DNA from: Pelecanus crispus | Lineage: Eukaryota; Chordata; Aves; Pelecaniformes; Pelecanidae | Direction: 5' to 3' | NCBI RefSeq assembly: GCF_030463565.1 | Contig: NC_134676.1 | Span: 1,366,501-1,430,500, forward strand | Length of the DNA: 64,000 bases | Shown here: positions 62,771 through 64,000 of the stretch, piece by piece | How positions within the stretch are numbered: the stretch's first letter is position 1 | How the letters are laid out: the number at the start of each line of letters is the position of its first letter | Program-made: the position numbers and the translations under genes | The notes under the pieces: model-generated | What the model saw: the letters and a program-made list of their open reading frames with translations, nothing else | Databases searched by the model: none | Told to the model about the DNA's origin: nothing

Positions 62771-64000
62771 CAATAAAAAATGTATTTCAGAAATAGCACT
62801 CTTCCTGGTCTCTCGTTGGTGCTGATGGGAGAATTCCCGAACGCGAGCGAGGGGAGTGCTGTGAGAGGGAAGGACGGGGCTGCTCGCTTGCTTGCGTGTT
62901 CACAGATGGCACCCATCTTGCCTACTGTGACTTTTGTCAAAGACTGGCATCTTAATCGAACGTAATCATCTAGGTGCCTCCGATGTCGGCAGAGAGAGAT
63001 AGGTGTCTGTAAAGAGATAGGGAGGCTTATCCCTTTTTAAGATAAGCGTTTAAGATGGCTCTTTCAAGGTACCCGTCTCTTCATACTGATTGTAAAGACA
63101 GCTCGGTGACTAGATGCCTGCTTTTTAGATGGCTGAAGTTAAATGAGATGAATCCCATCTTAAAGGTCCCCTGGGTCTACTTGAATCCTTTTTTTTTTTT
63201 TTAATTTTTGGTTTTTTAGAACACAAAATCCTTCATTCTTATGTCTCTGAAGAATCAAGAGCCCACATCGCATAGACTGGAAAACTGTTCTCTCACTGCA
63301 GCGTTTTATGTTGTTATTTATGTATTTATTACATTTATTAAAGACTGCCACTGTGTTTGGTGTTGTGCTTTTTAGAGGGTTAATTGGTTCCAGTTGCAGA
63401 GTTAATTGATTTCAGTTGGCTCCCAAGGAGGAGATGTGAAATGGAGCCTCTTCTGAGGGTGACGCTTCCCGGGAGAGGGAAACACCTCCTCTCCCCTTCC
63501 TGCGAGGTACAATTCTCCTTTGTACCTTAAGAGAGGAAATTTTCTCTGCGTTGCCATTTCATCTCATTCTTAACAGCGCGTCCTATAAAATGCCTCCTTC
63601 CGAGTGGCAGGGTGTCTATGCAGTCATGAATGCACGTCTCCATTATTAGCATCTTTTGATTTTATTCCAACTTGGTGACTAATAGCAACAGATTCCAAAT
63701 AGTTATTCTGAGACTTTTGACTCAGTCCAAATTTTGCCTTAAAATGGGTTTGCTTACATACAAGAGCTATTTTGCTCTCCTGCATTCGTTGTAGCACTTT
63801 CAAATTATTTTCAACTTGAAAAGGGTTTTGATCTTTTTTAATTTAATCAGTTTCCTGAGAGGACTTCAAGGAAGAACATCTCATTTACTGATCGGTGAAA
63901 CTGGAAAAGTTCCTTATAGAGAATCATCAAAAATTCTGGCTGCTTACTGTCTAATGCTGGATTTATGAACTGCGCTCAAACAGTTTTTCTGGTGGGTATT

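Larger units (their letters stand above)
49909..64000 (+). other. TCF4: 5' part of the next TCF4 intron (incomplete)
   Basis: About 14 kb of mainly AT-rich sequence follows the second coding exon to the window edge. I looked for the next TCF4 exon (expected to continue NVEDRSSSGSWG) and did not find it. The stretch holds homopolymer A/T runs (52550-52564, 54117-54134, 54902-54920), a C12/T9 run near 53127-53150, a GC pocket at 54318-54470, a larger GC-rich block at 57780-58340, a 72-nt exon-like segment at 61894-61965 and a 22-bp tandem duplication at 62727-62770. Alternative TCF4 first exons could lie here, since the mammalian gene has many, but none can be placed from sequence alone. Confidence 0.8.

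Overview
The window is vertebrate nuclear DNA, almost certainly avian. The evidence is long non-coding stretches, GT-AG splice sites, CpG islands, and CR1 retrotransposon 3' ends carrying the bird-type octamer tail (ATTCTATG-like repeats at about 4611-4667 and 43160-43206). I cannot resolve the bird order. One gene is identifiable with confidence: TCF4 (E2-2, a class I bHLH E-protein) on the + strand, represented only by its 5' end. The start-codon exon (coding part 48057-48128) and the next exon (49836-49908) encode the first 48 residues, including the LDFS motif of activation domain 1. All later exons, including the bHLH exon, lie beyond 64000.

Layout. Positions 1 to about 40.8 kb are AT-rich, gene-poor upstream DNA with no recognised gene. 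They hold a degraded sense CR1 LINE (about 31.9-33.0 kb), a CR1 tail, a MIR-like SINE relic, a roughly 45-bp-arm hairpin at 2345-2440, small microsatellites and two weak exon-like segments. From 40.8 to 47.7 kb the DNA becomes GC-rich. It contains a 21-unit, 33-bp minisatellite (41198-41927) that is open in several frames on both strands, then a compound tandem array of about ten 115-155-bp units (43982-45335). The array runs directly into the TCF4 promoter region, which has two CpG islands (about 45336-45835 and 47085-47640), CAG, CGG and GGCTC short repeats, a TATA-like element and long C homopolymers.

The 1.7-kb intron between the two coding exons carries an uninterrupted (CTG)16 tract at 49038-49085. 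It sits in the same intron, orientation and flanking context as the human CTG18.1 repeat, whose expansion is associated with Fuchs endothelial corneal dystrophy. This is the most interesting observation in the window. The remaining 14 kb is the 5' part of the following TCF4 intron, with two GC-rich patches and one 72-nt exon-like segment (61894-61965).

Limits: gene and family names come from recognising peptide and repeat sequences by eye. No alignment or database search was run. Transcription start sites and first exons are not determined.
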